Below, piece by piece: positions 33,742 through 42,824 of a stretch of 64,000 nt of DNA (its first letter is position 1; every line of letters starts with the position of its first letter). The position numbers and the translations under genes are program-made. The notes under the pieces are model-generated. The model saw nothing but the letters and a program-made list of their open reading frames with translations. It searched no databases and had not been told where the DNA came from. Origin of the DNA: Luminiphilus sp. (GTDB taxonomy: Bacteria; Pseudomonadota; Gammaproteobacteria; Pseudomonadales; Halieaceae); the NCBI GenBank assembly GCA_029242325.1, contig JAQWUD010000019.1, forward strand, positions 43,891-107,890. Reading direction: 5' to 3'.

Positions 33742-34530
33742 ATGAGCGGCGTGCTGGGTCAAAGGGTTTCCGCGCCCGCCTCGTATGCGCCCAATATTCT
33801 TGAGCCCATTCAGCGATTAGGACGGTCGGAGCGCGCTGCCCGCGGTTGGGATATCTGGCACGCCTATGAGCTCTCCTGGCTCATTGGGGACGACCCTGTC
33901 CACTGGGTAGGGTGGCTCGCGATCCCCGCTGACTCACCCGCCACAGTGGAATCCAAATCGCTCAAGCTCTATCTGAACTCGCTCAATCATCATGCCTTTG
34001 CGAATCATGCCGTTGCCATGGACACGATAATCCGGGACATATCGGCACAGGTTGGGACAGGTGTGCAGCTCAATTGCCTGCCGGTCACAGCGCTTTCCAG
34101 CATTACCGAGGAGCTCGTCGGTGTAAATCTGCCGGCTTGCACGATAGGCGCGGGGGCTGAGAGAATTAGGACTGATACGTTGATGACGCATTCACCAGGG
34201 AAGGGAAATGTTGTGTCAGAACATTTGGTAAGCCATAGTTTACGTTCTTTGTGTCCCGTAACCGGGCAGCCGGATTGGGGCAGCTTATCGATACGCTACA
34301 CCGGTGAAGCGTTCGATCATCGCAGCATCGCCGCTTACTTGGCGGGCTATCGATCCCATCAGGGTTTTCATGAGCAATGCGTCGAGCAGATCTTCGATGA
34401 TTTGCTGTTATTGAACCCGTCATCATTGCAGGTCGTCGCGTTTTACCAACGCAGAGGTGGTATTGATATCACTCCCTGGAGGAGTACCGAGGCGGTTCCT
34501 GTCAATCCCCAGCGGCTGGGAAGACAGTAG
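33742..34530 (+). CDS. queF: NADPH-dependent 7-cyano-7-deazaguanine reductase QueF
   Basis: Reduces preQ0 to preQ1 in queuosine tRNA modification. 262 residues, the long two-domain type of gammaproteobacteria. Motifs: VESKSLKLYLNSLN in the first domain and the catalytic Cys in LCPVTGQPDWGSLSIRYTGE in the second, with HEQCVEQIFDDL supplying substrate contacts. It lies between the ABC exporter and the YfiR-like gene, with gaps of 5 bases on each side. Confidence 0.95.
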   Translation: MSGVLGQRVSAPASYAPNILEPIQRLGRSERAARGWDIWHAYELSWLIGDDPVHWVGWLAIPADSPATVESKSLKLYLNSLNHHAFANHAVAMDTIIRDISAQVGTGVQLNCLPVTALSSITEELVGVNLPACTIGAGAERIRTDTLMTHSPGKGNVVSEHLVSHSLRSLCPVTGQPDWGSLSIRYTGEAFDHRSIAAYLAGYRSHQGFHEQCVEQIFDDLLLLNPSSLQVVAFYQRRGGIDITPWRSTEAVPVNPQRLGRQ

Positions 34531-34535
34531 GGTCC

Positions 34536-35057
34536 ATGGCTTCTAAACCTGTTGGGGTGCGTGCTCTCATGAGCGCGCTGCTCTGTTTCTTCTCGGTATT
34601 GCCCTCAGAATCCACCCAATCTGCCCCAGGTCTCACTGAAGTGGAATTAAAAGCAGTTTTTTTGCTGCGTCTGCCACAGTTCGTCAGTTGGTCAGACGAA
34701 CGCCAGCCGACTACCTTCTGTGCGACTGAACGCTCTGAAGTCACCGACTTGCTGGCAGAAATGGTGGTGTTGGAACCGTGGGGGAGGACGCTAAAGATTA
34801 TTGACGCGGAAGCGTCTGAGGAATGCGACGTTGTGTATGGCTCTGCTGCATCGGTGTTGCGCGTGAGCGCAAGGCGGGCGCTGTTGGTGAGTGATGAGCC
34901 GGGTTATGCGCGAAATGGCGGCATGGTAGAGCTCAAGCGACGTGGTGCGCGCATCGACTTGGTAGTGAACGTGGGCGCGCTTGAGTCTGCCGGGCTCCGC
35001 GCGAGCAGCAAGCTACTGCAACTTTCCGAGGTGGTTGGGGTGCGACCGGATGACTAA
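34536..35057 (+). CDS. YfiR-like periplasmic protein (DUF4154)
   Basis: 173 residues with a signal peptide of about 30 residues. The mature part follows the YfiR pattern: ELKAVFLLRLPQFVSWSD (family: E-KAaflynFakFveWP), a central strand-turn region, and a closing GGMVELKRRGARIDLVVNV...AGLRASSKLLQLSEVV. In Pseudomonas, YfiR is the periplasmic repressor of the membrane diguanylate cyclase YfiN. Here the next gene encodes a CHASE8-type hybrid kinase, overlapping by 8 bases, so that kinase is the probable partner (inference). Confidence 0.85.
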   Translation: MASKPVGVRALMSALLCFFSVLPSESTQSAPGLTEVELKAVFLLRLPQFVSWSDERQPTTFCATERSEVTDLLAEMVVLEPWGRTLKIIDAEASEECDVVYGSAASVLRVSARRALLVSDEPGYARNGGMVELKRRGARIDLVVNVGALESAGLRASSKLLQLSEVVGVRPDD

Positions 35058-37032
35058 AAGACGTCACCAGACCTCCATTCACCGCCACCTCGCTAGTGTC
35101 GGTGCGTTCATTACCAGCGCTGTAGGTGGCGTATTTTTGTTGGTTCTGATCGGTGTGTCCTTCGAGACCTCTCGGACTCAGGTTATAGACCGAAACGCCG
35201 CGCTTGGGAGCGTACTGGCATCTAATCTCACTGCGTCGATTGTTTTTCGCGATCCCGCCACTGCGGCGGAACTCTTGAACGGCCTCAGCACGGTGGTCGA
35301 TGTGTTAGAAGCGGAGGTGCGGTTGGCCGACGGCGCCCATTTTGCCAGCTATCAGGGGCCTTCAAGAGATGGCGCGGCGGCCCTTTCGACTGCAACGATT
35401 GAGGCGCTTGAGCAGCCAATATGGTTGGAGGGAGAGCGAATCGCTGCATTGACGATAAGGGTCAATCTTTGGCCGGTCTATGTGCAGTTTCTTTGGATAT
35501 CTGGACTCGCTGTGGCGCTGTGGCTACTTGGGATGGTGGCTGCTTATTTTTTCTCGAAGCGTTTAAACGCGGGGATTACCCGGCCGCTGACTCAACTGGC
35601 TGACATGATGTCGGATGTGACTCAGCGAGAGGACTATAGCCAGCGGTTCAGTTACGGCGTCCAGAATGAACTGGGATCGGTAGTGGACGCCTTCAACGAA
35701 ATGCTAGAGCGTATTGGCGATCGCGAGCGCCAGTTGAAAGGGATGATCCGTGAGCTCGAGGAAGCAAGAGATCAAGCAGAATCAGCCGCGCGTTCGAAAT
35801 CCAGTTTTTTGGCCAATATGTCTCATGAAATTCGAACACCCATGAACGGAGTGGTCGGGATGATCGCGCTACTTAAGCAGGGTGAGCTGAGTGATCAGCA
35901 GCGAGCCTATTTCGAGACAATCGAGCGATCAGCGGATGCTTTGTTGCTCATCATTGACGATATTCTCGATTTCACAAAGATTGAGTCGGGGCACCTTACT
36001 TTGATCAAAGAGCCCTTTGATTTGAGGGATAGCTTGACCGCGATCGAGGCGTTGTTCCAAGAGCCGGCTGCCCAGAAGGATCTGGCGCTGGGCTTCAGCG
36101 TGAGTGAGGCGGTCCCTGCACGCGTCATCGGCGATCCGGGCCGTGTGCGGCAGGTTTTGCTGAACCTCATTGGTAACGCGATCAAGTTCACCGAGGTGGG
36201 TTCGGTGCATGTTGAGATTGGTGTCAAGGGCTCCGGCACCTCCTCAACGTTGGTTTTTAGCGTTAAAGATAGCGGACCCGGCATTGATCGGGAGGATTTG
36301 GACCGGATTTTTGGAGAGTTTTATCAGGCGGATGTGAGCCTTACTCGAGAGCATGGCGGGACGGGGCTTGGCCTAGCGATCGCGCGCCAACTTGTCACTT
36401 TGATGGAGGGCGACATCGGCTGCACATCAACAGCGGCGACCGGCAGCACCTTTTGGGTTGAGATTCCCTTGTTAGCCGCTTCAGGAAACGTGCTTGGGGG
36501 TTCTTCAATAGCCGTGCTGTCTGCGGCGCAGAGCCGATCAGAATCGGCGCGTCTGGAAAGATTGACGAATCCTGGTCTATCCGAAGCCGCTCCGGACACT
36601 GCGCGCACCGAGCACCCTCGGCTGGCGCGAAGTGATCTTAGCGTGTTGATCGCAGAAGACTCAGAGGTGAATCAGTTCATCATTCGTGAATTGCTAGCGA
36701 AATGGGGCCTTGAGGCAGCAGTAGTTGGTAACGGGCTGGAGGCCATAGCAGCCTTTAAGGCGCGGGCTTTCGACCTCATCCTGATGGACATTCAAATGCC
36801 AGAAATGGATGGGCTTGAAGCGACAAGGCAAATCAAATTACTGCAGCAAAGCGAAGGCTTACATCCCGAATGTATCATTGTTGGCTTATCGGCCCACGCC
36901 ATGAGTGGTGACAGAGAGCGGTACCTGGGTGAGGGCATGATGGATTATCTCACCAAGCCTATCCGTACGGAAGCATTGAGTGAGGTGCTCGATGCTTGCT
37001 TGAGTCTGACAGGGATAAAACCTGATATCTGA
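35050..37032 (+). CDS. Hybrid sensor histidine kinase with CHASE8-like sensor
   Basis: I place the start at ATG 35050, overlapping the YfiR-like stop, giving 660 residues. Order: TM1 (about 18-38), a periplasmic segment of CHASE8 type (ASIVFRDPATAAELLNGL), TM2 (146-168), HAMP (170-225), coiled coil, HisKA with phospho-acceptor His259 (NMSHEIRTPMNG), HATPase with GTGLGLAI (about 370-475), a linker, and a receiver domain with Asp580 in ILMDIQMPEMDG. The sensor half resembles YfiN, but the output is a phosphorelay, not GGDEF. No HPt domain is present, so an external one is needed. Confidence 0.92.
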   Translation: MTKRRHQTSIHRHLASVGAFITSAVGGVFLLVLIGVSFETSRTQVIDRNAALGSVLASNLTASIVFRDPATAAELLNGLSTVVDVLEAEVRLADGAHFASYQGPSRDGAAALSTATIEALEQPIWLEGERIAALTIRVNLWPVYVQFLWISGLAVALWLLGMVAAYFFSKRLNAGITRPLTQLADMMSDVTQREDYSQRFSYGVQNELGSVVDAFNEMLERIGDRERQLKGMIRELEEARDQAESAARSKSSFLANMSHEIRTPMNGVVGMIALLKQGELSDQQRAYFETIERSADALLLIIDDILDFTKIESGHLTLIKEPFDLRDSLTAIEALFQEPAAQKDLALGFSVSEAVPARVIGDPGRVRQVLLNLIGNAIKFTEVGSVHVEIGVKGSGTSSTLVFSVKDSGPGIDREDLDRIFGEFYQADVSLTREHGGTGLGLAIARQLVTLMEGDIGCTSTAATGSTFWVEIPLLAASGNVLGGSSIAVLSAAQSRSESARLERLTNPGLSEAAPDTARTEHPRLARSDLSVLIAEDSEVNQFIIRELLAKWGLEAAVVGNGLEAIAAFKARAFDLILMDIQMPEMDGLEATRQIKLLQQSEGLHPECIIVGLSAHAMSGDRERYLGEGMMDYLTKPIRTEALSEVLDACLSLTGIKPDI

Positions 37033-37048
37033 GCACAGGAGGTTCTCG

Positions 37049-38140
37049 ATGATGGCGAAACTATTCAATGTTGAAAGGGCGCGGCCAGCCTTGCTGGCGG
37101 GCGTTGCTTGGCTGGCCCTGGAAAATACTGCGATTGCACAAACCGTACCCACCGATTTGCTTGATCTCTCTATAGAGGAGCTGTTTGACGCGAATGTAGT
37201 GAGCGACGCTGATCGCAAGGACTCGGCGCAAGCGTGGCATGTATCCTATACCTACGCTATCGCCGACTATGATGAATATTATATTGGCACACGTAGTGCC
37301 TCATACGAGGACGTGCTGTTTACGCCCGGCGCGGATGTCCGAAGCGAAAATAATTACCCGGTCGTGCCTACAGAAATCACTCAGGAGATACATGCTGTCA
37401 GGATCGCCTATGACTTCACCAATACCCTAACGGTTCGCGCGCAGCTGCCATTTGTGATGCAGAGCACGGAGCACATCTCTATCGTGCCAGGTTACGACGC
37501 CTTCAACATCAGCTCAGAAGGTGTGGGGGATGTGTCGTTGGTTATGGATTCAAGGATTGCGCAGTCATTGAACAGCGTCTGGAAGATAGGGGGTGGGATC
37601 AGCGTACCAACGGGCTCTATAGATGAGGAAGGAGACACGCCGCGTGCGCCGGGCAATCAACAGCTTCCTTATACGATGCAGTTGGGTTCGGGCACATGGG
37701 ATTTCCCGCTTTTTCTGAGTTTTAGAAAATATGAATCGCGGTGGGACTGGGGAATGGACGCGAGTTTTACGTGGCGAACAGGCACTAATGACCGTCAGTA
37801 TCGCCTCGGAAACAAGGCGGGTGTGGGTGTTTGGGCGGTGTGGAAGGAGGCGGGCACCATTCAGCCGGGCGTGCGCGTAGACTATCGTTGGCGCGATGAC
37901 ATCCACGGAGAGGACGGCGATCTTCGCGTCCCGATCCCGGCCTTTCCGTATCCGGCGCCGGTCACGAACCCTAACGCCTTTGGAGGTAGTCAGGTCGATC
38001 TGACCGCATTTTTAAGGCTCGCTTCCCGCAAGGGTTGGTATGCCGAACTGGCTTATGCGCAGCCCGTTTTCCTTGATCTTAATGGGCCCCAGACATCCGA
38101 GAAGTATCACCTCTCCTTAGAGATCGGCACCTCCTTTTAA
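37049..38140 (+). CDS. Outer-membrane beta-barrel protein of the YfiR/kinase operon
   Basis: 363 residues with a signal peptide ending near AIAQ (residue 31). After it comes LLDLSIEELFDANVVS, a motif also found at the N-terminus of TonB-dependent receptors linked to YfiR-type genes. The rest is rich in alternating aromatic strands and ends with LSLEIGTSF, a barrel-like C-terminus. A strong AGGAGG lies 6 bases before ATG 37049, 16 bases after the kinase stop, so it is the third gene of the unit. Resembles the MetA-pathway phenol/transport OMP group; function unknown. Confidence 0.75.
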   Translation: MMAKLFNVERARPALLAGVAWLALENTAIAQTVPTDLLDLSIEELFDANVVSDADRKDSAQAWHVSYTYAIADYDEYYIGTRSASYEDVLFTPGADVRSENNYPVVPTEITQEIHAVRIAYDFTNTLTVRAQLPFVMQSTEHISIVPGYDAFNISSEGVGDVSLVMDSRIAQSLNSVWKIGGGISVPTGSIDEEGDTPRAPGNQQLPYTMQLGSGTWDFPLFLSFRKYESRWDWGMDASFTWRTGTNDRQYRLGNKAGVGVWAVWKEAGTIQPGVRVDYRWRDDIHGEDGDLRVPIPAFPYPAPVTNPNAFGGSQVDLTAFLRLASRKGWYAELAYAQPVFLDLNGPQTSEKYHLSLEIGTSF

Positions 38141-38193
38141 CCGTTCGGCGAGGGGCCACAGCCTCGGGGTGCTGTGCTAGAATCCGCGCCCAC

Positions 38194-38281
38194 GGAGAGG
38201 TGGCCGAGTGGTCGAAGGCGCACGCCTGGAAAGTGTGTATACGGCAACGTATCGAGGGTTCGAATCCCTCCCTCTCCGCCA
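38194..38281 (+). tRNA. tRNA-Ser(GGA)
   Basis: 88 bases with CCA, a class II tRNA with a long variable arm. The acceptor GGAGAGG pairs with CCTCTCC, and the anticodon GGA lies in CCTGGAAAG. T-loop GGTTCGAATCC is canonical. Confidence 0.97.
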
Positions 38282-38367
38282 ATACAATTGCGTTGGCCTT
38301 GCCTGGCGTCATTCGCTGCTGATTGGTGGTATCGGTGAGGTGTCTCTGGGACTTGGTATCCCAGAGT

Positions 38368-38526
38368 TTAGTTCCCGGACTGCTTTGAGGGTGGCCAATC
38401 GTTACGGTTCTCATCGCGACCTTTCGACCACGCCTTGAAGCGGCTGGCGCTGCGGATAAACCAGACCACCGCGGTCAGCATCACAAGGCTGAATAAAATA
38501 AAGAAGAGCTCATTAGATAGCTCCAT
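38368..38526 (-). CDS. Tiny single-pass membrane protein
   Basis: A 52-residue open frame starting at ATG 38526. It has an acidic N-terminus (MELSNE), one hydrophobic helix of about 17-20 residues (LFFILFSLVMLTAVVWFI) and a basic, polar tail (RSASRFKAWSKGRDENRND). A GGGGG stretch lies about 10 bases upstream of the ATG. The amphipathic layout and composition look like a real small membrane protein, but no family is recognised. Confidence 0.5.
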   Translation of the reverse strand: MELSNELFFILFSLVMLTAVVWFIRSASRFKAWSKGRDENRNDWPPSKQSGN

Positions 38527-39043
38527 GATGAATTACCCCCAAGCGAATCTCCGCGCCATCTAAGCATGCTATCGATCGTGATTCAAAGTGAGGGCCTTGC
38601 CTCAAACCAGTTAGGTGCTGTCCAGGCGCGTTCCTCGATGATTTTCGGGATGAGTTGGTTGATGCATCTGTCGGTGCACCTGTCGATCTTGATTGTTACG
38701 GGCTCTGAATGAGGCTCGCCACCCATAAATCTCGATAGGGTCCCCGGGTGCGAAGCCATAAGCATCATCTGGCAGCGTAGGGGCTCCCAGCGGGTTGGCA
38801 TCGATTGAGCGCGCGGTGCGCAAATGTCAATCACCGAACAGAGGCGTTCTCTCTGCGCTTTGGTGCTCACACGGCTCTCGTGGGAGTGCCTTGTGCGCGG
38901 CGGCGGGCTCTGGTGGCGGCTACCACGCGCCAGTGTTCAGGGTCAGCTGGTCACATCGCAGCTCTGGGTTGCGAGGCAGGCCATTATGACGAACGTTGGG
39001 AGGTCTTCTTTATACATGTCGCGTCGAGCTCGCGGGCAATGGG
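38527..39043. other. 517-base gap with no convincing gene
   Basis: Short frames on both strands overlap each other and lack ribosome sites. Minus-strand fragments (for example around 38611-38823, with GAPTLPDDAYGFAPGDPIEIYG) look protein-like and may be decayed coding sequence, but I cannot assign a family. Confidence 0.4.
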
Positions 39044-39808
39044 CTAGAAATTTGAGGCGCCCAAGCCGATGCCACCATCGACCTCCAGTGCGACTCCTGT
39101 GACCCACTCTGCACGAACGAGATACTCCACGCCTTCTGCGACCTCTGTTCCCGTCCCGATGCGTCCGAGTGCGTGGAGCCCTGCTACTGCGTCGTATCGA
39201 TCTTTCGCCTCATTGGCAGTGAACAGCCCTGCGCGCAGGTTGAGCTCGGTGGAGACAGCGCCCGGCAAAATACAGCCTGTGCGGATTTGCTTGGGCCCCA
39301 ACTCAGCCGCCATCACTTTAGTCAGGCCCTCAAGGGCTGCTTTTGTCGTGGCATAGGGGGAAGCCCCGGGAAAGGCCCTGCGGGTGTGTGTTGATCCGAT
39401 GAAAACGATCGCCCCATGCGTGACCTCCAAGTGAGGGACAGCCATACTCGACAACATCATTGCAGAAATGACATTGGTATCAAATGCGTCCTTGAGGAAG
39501 GCCTCGGTATACCCGTCGACCGGCTGTCGATACATATTGGCGGCGTTGTTCACCAAAGCATCAAGCTTGCCGCTGCCGTGCCTGAGTGCCGCGCTGAGCA
39601 TGGCTTCGCGATCAGCCTGATCTGTGACGTCACCCTGAGCGATGTGACAGCGTTCACCGAGCTCCGCCTTCACGGCCTCCAGCTTGTCGAGGCGACGGCC
39701 GCTAATGGTGACCTGTGCGCCCATTTCGCAAAACCGTCGCGCACAGTCGGTGCCGATGCCTGAGCCGCCGCCAGTGATCAGAATTGACATGCCCTCAACG
39801 TTTCTCAT
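39044..39808 (-). CDS. Short-chain dehydrogenase/reductase
   Basis: Classical SDR of 254 residues, an NAD(P)-dependent oxidoreductase. The cofactor motif is ITGGGSGIG, the stabilising NNAAN follows, catalytic Ser lies in VFIGSTHTRR, and YATTK provides the Tyr-Lys pair. The C-terminal EWVTGVALEVDGGIGLG is the usual ending. The Arg in SGRRLDK near residue 38 suggests NADPH preference (inference). It lies 63 bases downstream of the flavin monooxygenase gene on the same strand. Substrate unknown. Confidence 0.9.
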   Translation of the reverse strand: MRNVEGMSILITGGGSGIGTDCARRFCEMGAQVTISGRRLDKLEAVKAELGERCHIAQGDVTDQADREAMLSAALRHGSGKLDALVNNAANMYRQPVDGYTEAFLKDAFDTNVISAMMLSSMAVPHLEVTHGAIVFIGSTHTRRAFPGASPYATTKAALEGLTKVMAAELGPKQIRTGCILPGAVSTELNLRAGLFTANEAKDRYDAVAGLHALGRIGTGTEVAEGVEYLVRAEWVTGVALEVDGGIGLGASNF

Positions 39809-39871
39809 CTTTCGGATCCTTCGGGTGATTATGCTTAGCGGTTGTTGCGCGGGCTGCTTTGTTCAGGCGCG

Positions 39872-41005
39872 TTACTCGCGTAACCCTGCCTGCCGCATGA
39901 GCGGGAGGAGGGTGTCCTGAAACTGTGTCAGTCCTTCTTCGTAGTTCACCCAGCTGAGGGTGATACCATCGAGGCCCGCGTTCGAAAAGGCCAGCATGCC
40001 ATCAACGATTTGTTCGGGCGTGCCGATTAATGGAATCGCCCCATAGCCCGCAATGAGGTTGGCAGCCATTGATTCCCAGCCTTGCCCTAGCGCGCTTTGC
40101 GAGTTGGGAATCAAGACGTCGAGGAGGTTACGAACACCCTGCCAGTCTCCCCGGTCGTAAACGTATTCGCGCACAAAGTCCTGTGCTTCTTTTTCGGTCT
40201 CTCTGCAGACAATATAGGCCTGACCGAATATCTGCATGTCGCGACCATATTGTTCTTTTGCAAGGCGCCGGCCGTTGCTGGCTACTGCTCCTGCGGCGGC
40301 CATATCTTGCGCTACCACAAAGTTGAAATCAGCGTGTGCCGCGGCAAAATCCTGACCTCTGGGGCTGTTACCCGCACTCATCAGCGCGGGCCAGGGCGCC
40401 TGCAGGGGTTTGGGTTCTGAGTAGCAGCCTGGCGCTGTGAAATGCGGGCCGGCGTAATCGAACTCGCCCTCCTTGGTCCACAGATCCTTACAGAGCGAAA
40501 TCCAGTCATCGGCGACATCGTAGCGGACGTCATGCTCCTTTTGAGGAATGCCAAACATGGCAATCTCGCGCTCGTTCCAGCCCGCCACAATATTCAGGCC
40601 AAAGCGTCCTCCGGATATATGATCGATGGTTGCAACTTCTTTGGCTGCTCGAACAGGGTGCACAGTGGGGACATGAAAGGTCGCGAAAACACCGATCTCC
40701 TCTGTTTTGGCCGCTAATCCAGCTGCCCAAGTGAACGTCTCAAAATTGCGATGATTGAAATTCACCTTGCCGCCCATGCCTTTCCATCGAGCTACTGGTA
40801 TCACCGCCTCAATGCCTGCCGCTTCAGCCAGTTGGGCTACCCTGACAGATTCCGGCCACTCCACTTTGAGCGTGTCATCTCTGTCAGTCATCGAGCATCC
40901 ACTGCTCACGTTGAGGCCAAAGACGCCCAGCTTGAGTTTATGGCGGCTTTTTTTGAGCGGATGCACCGGGAATTCATGGGACATTGAAGTGGGCCTGATT
41001 AGCAT
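39872..41005 (-). CDS. LLM class flavin-dependent oxidoreductase
   Basis: Bacterial-luciferase-like monooxygenase of 377 residues (or 370 if the ATG at 40984 is used; neither start has a clear ribosome site). The N-terminal KLKLGVFGLN strand, the GKVNFNHRNFETFTWAAGLAAKTEEIGVFATFHVPTVHP region, and the signature TIDHISGGRFGLNIVAGWNEREIAMFG resemble RutA and related FMNH2-dependent oxygenases. RutA itself sits with other rut genes, which are absent here, so the substrate is left open. Possibly cotranscribed with the SDR. Confidence 0.88.
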   Translation of the reverse strand: MLIRPTSMSHEFPVHPLKKSRHKLKLGVFGLNVSSGCSMTDRDDTLKVEWPESVRVAQLAEAAGIEAVIPVARWKGMGGKVNFNHRNFETFTWAAGLAAKTEEIGVFATFHVPTVHPVRAAKEVATIDHISGGRFGLNIVAGWNEREIAMFGIPQKEHDVRYDVADDWISLCKDLWTKEGEFDYAGPHFTAPGCYSEPKPLQAPWPALMSAGNSPRGQDFAAAHADFNFVVAQDMAAAGAVASNGRRLAKEQYGRDMQIFGQAYIVCRETEKEAQDFVREYVYDRGDWQGVRNLLDVLIPNSQSALGQGWESMAANLIAGYGAIPLIGTPEQIVDGMLAFSNAGLDGITLSWVNYEEGLTQFQDTLLPLMRQAGLRE

Positions 41006-41637
41006 TTCTACGCCAGTGTCGCAGACTCTCTGCCAACTGCCTAGTGCTCTAAAATAAATAAAAAAACGAATTAATACATGTGGATGAGATCGTTTTATCA
41101 GGTCATTTGCATTTTTTTGGGCGTTAAGCTGTGGTTGTGATCAGAGGTAGGCAACGAGCCAATTTGGATGCCGTTACGTAGCACCGACACAGCGTTCGGG
41201 AACTCATTTATGCCTAAATCTACAATTGTCGACAGTATGCTTGCCCCGGATCAGTGCAGCCGCAGCGAATTTCAGGCACAGCGTGAGAGAGTTGAGGGTT
41301 TGCTGCGCGACGCCGGTCGGGCGGCCATGAAGGAGTCTGCGGTCGCTGATGACGAGCTGCGCAGAGCGGTCGAGTAAAAGCCGACTGGAAAGGTTCAGCC
41401 TTTAAGGTCATTTGAACCTTCGCGCACGAGTTGCTTGAGGCGATCTGGTGGACATCAACTATCTGCCTCGTTCGGGCGAATCCGTCCGCCTCAGTACTAA
41501 AAACGCTCAGGTGGCCCCCGCCAGAGTCCAAAATTTCCGTTGTTGCGCCACTGCCCGTATCGAAGCACCGATTCACTGATAAGATACTGACACTCAAGTT
41601 GGTGTGATGACTCGAGCCGACAGCGCCCGGAGGCAGT
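41006..41637. other. 632-base gap, at most one small gene
   Basis: The stretch between the divergent LLM and gmhA genes holds one possible small frame (listed separately) and no clear RNA gene or terminator. The last 150 bases must carry the gmhA promoter; I do not see a strong -35/-10 pair. Confidence 0.4.
41210..41377 (+). CDS. Possible small protein
   Basis: A 55-residue frame starting MPKSTIVDSMLAPDQCSRSEF and continuing as a charged amphipathic helix (RERVEGLLRDAGRAAMKESAVADDELRRAVE). CGGGAA lies about 9 bases upstream of the ATG. Composition looks coding, but there is no recognised family and it is short; treat as tentative. Confidence 0.3.
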   Translation: MPKSTIVDSMLAPDQCSRSEFQAQRERVEGLLRDAGRAAMKESAVADDELRRAVE

Positions 41638-42207
41638 GTGCAGCAGTTTATTGATCGTTACATCGCGCAGCATCAGTCAGTCCTGACCGATTTGGCTGCC
41701 TATGCGGGGCAAATTGAGCAATTTGCTCGGCGGTGTACTACGGCCCTTGATCGTGGCAACAAGCTCTTGATTTGTGGCAACGGCGGTTCTGCGGCCGATG
41801 CCCAGCATATGGCTGCTGAGCTGATAGGTCGATTTGTGTCGGATCGGCGCGCGCTGGCCGCAATAGCCCTCACCACCGACACCTCAGCCTTAACCGCCAT
41901 TGCCAACGATTATGGCTACGAGTCTGTCTTTAGCCGTCAGGTAGCGGGCTTGGCACGTGAGGGTGATGTGCTGCTCGCCATTTCGACATCGGGCAATAGT
42001 GCAAGCGTGCTCGCTGCCTGCGATACCGCACGATCGATGGGTTGCGAGGTCATCGGTTTGTCAGGTCGCGATGGCGGTGAGCTCAAGGAATATTGCGATG
42101 CTCTGGTGATCGCACCCTCCGATGAGACCGCGCATATTCAGGAATGCCACATTGTGGTGGTGCATCTGCTGTGCGCCCTTATTGAGCAGGGTCTCGGCCT
42201 CGCCTGA
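41638..42207 (+). CDS. gmhA: Sedoheptulose-7-phosphate isomerase GmhA
   Basis: First step of ADP-heptose synthesis for LPS inner core: sedoheptulose 7-phosphate to D-glycero-D-manno-heptose 7-phosphate. 189 residues, SIS domain. NKLLICGNGGSAADAQHMAAELIGRF and LLAISTSGNSASVL bind the phosphate, and the metal-site His residues lie in AHIQECHIVVVHLLC. GGAGG is 4 bases before GTG 41638. GmhB follows 33 bases later. A DiaA-type SIS protein is the main alternative, but the gmhB/hldE context favours GmhA. Confidence 0.88.
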   Translation: MQQFIDRYIAQHQSVLTDLAAYAGQIEQFARRCTTALDRGNKLLICGNGGSAADAQHMAAELIGRFVSDRRALAAIALTTDTSALTAIANDYGYESVFSRQVAGLAREGDVLLAISTSGNSASVLAACDTARSMGCEVIGLSGRDGGELKEYCDALVIAPSDETAHIQECHIVVVHLLCALIEQGLGLA

Positions 42208-42240
42208 GGTCGAATCGATCATCGGCTTTGTGCGATTAGG

Positions 42241-42780
42241 ATGATGCGCGCTGCTTTTTTGGATCGTGACGGCGTCATCAATGTGGATCACGGCTACGTC
42301 AGCCAGTGGCGAGATTTTGAGTTCCTACCCGATGTGCCGTCGGCGCTTCGTCGGCTTCAGGATGCGGGTTACCTGTTGGTTGTGGTGTCCAATCAGTCGG
42401 GTATAGGCCGAGGATTCTATACCGAAGCCGATCTCCACCACCTCAATACTGAGATCGCCCACTATCTCCGTAAGACTGTGGGAGTCAGCATCGCTGCGTT
42501 CTACCATTGCCCCCATCACCCCACAGAGGCCGCGGGGCGGTTTTTAAAGCGATGTGACTGCCGGAAACCGGCCCCGGGCATGATCCATAGCGCAGCGCGG
42601 GCGCATAATATCGACCTTGCACAGTCAATATTGGTCGGTGATAACCCTTCCGATATTGAGGCGGGGAGGGCGGCGGGCGTGCCGCGCCTTTTCCGGGTGG
42701 GGTCCGAGGCAGGCGACGGTGAGCCCGTTAGGGGAGAACAGTGCGTGGCTTCGTTGAGGGACGTGCCGGCGCTGCTTTGA
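42241..42780 (+). CDS. gmhB: D-glycero-D-manno-heptose 1,7-bisphosphate 7-phosphatase GmhB
   Basis: HAD-superfamily phosphatase of 179 residues acting between the two HldE reactions. The nucleophile motif is FLDRDGVINVD; VVVSNQSGIGRGF is motif II; the zinc loop has CPHHP...CDCRKP; and LVGDNPSDIEAGRAAG carries the last acidic motif. It follows gmhA and is convergent with the sulfotransferase gene, 44 bases apart. Confidence 0.93.
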   Translation: MMRAAFLDRDGVINVDHGYVSQWRDFEFLPDVPSALRRLQDAGYLLVVVSNQSGIGRGFYTEADLHHLNTEIAHYLRKTVGVSIAAFYHCPHHPTEAAGRFLKRCDCRKPAPGMIHSAARAHNIDLAQSILVGDNPSDIEAGRAAGVPRLFRVGSEAGDGEPVRGEQCVASLRDVPALL

Positions 42781-42824
42781 TGAACCGCATTGCCCTCGGA
42801 GGCCAGTGTCTCTGGTGCAGTGAA

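Noticed and set aside
38583..38870. Minus-strand frame of 95 codons in the gap before the SDR
   Set aside because: Composition is not convincing and another minus frame overlaps it; at most decayed coding sequence.
41220..41597. Minus-strand open frame of 125 codons upstream of gmhA
   Set aside because: Cys/Pro/Arg-rich composition, no ribosome site, antisense to the small frame at 41210 and no recognisable motif.
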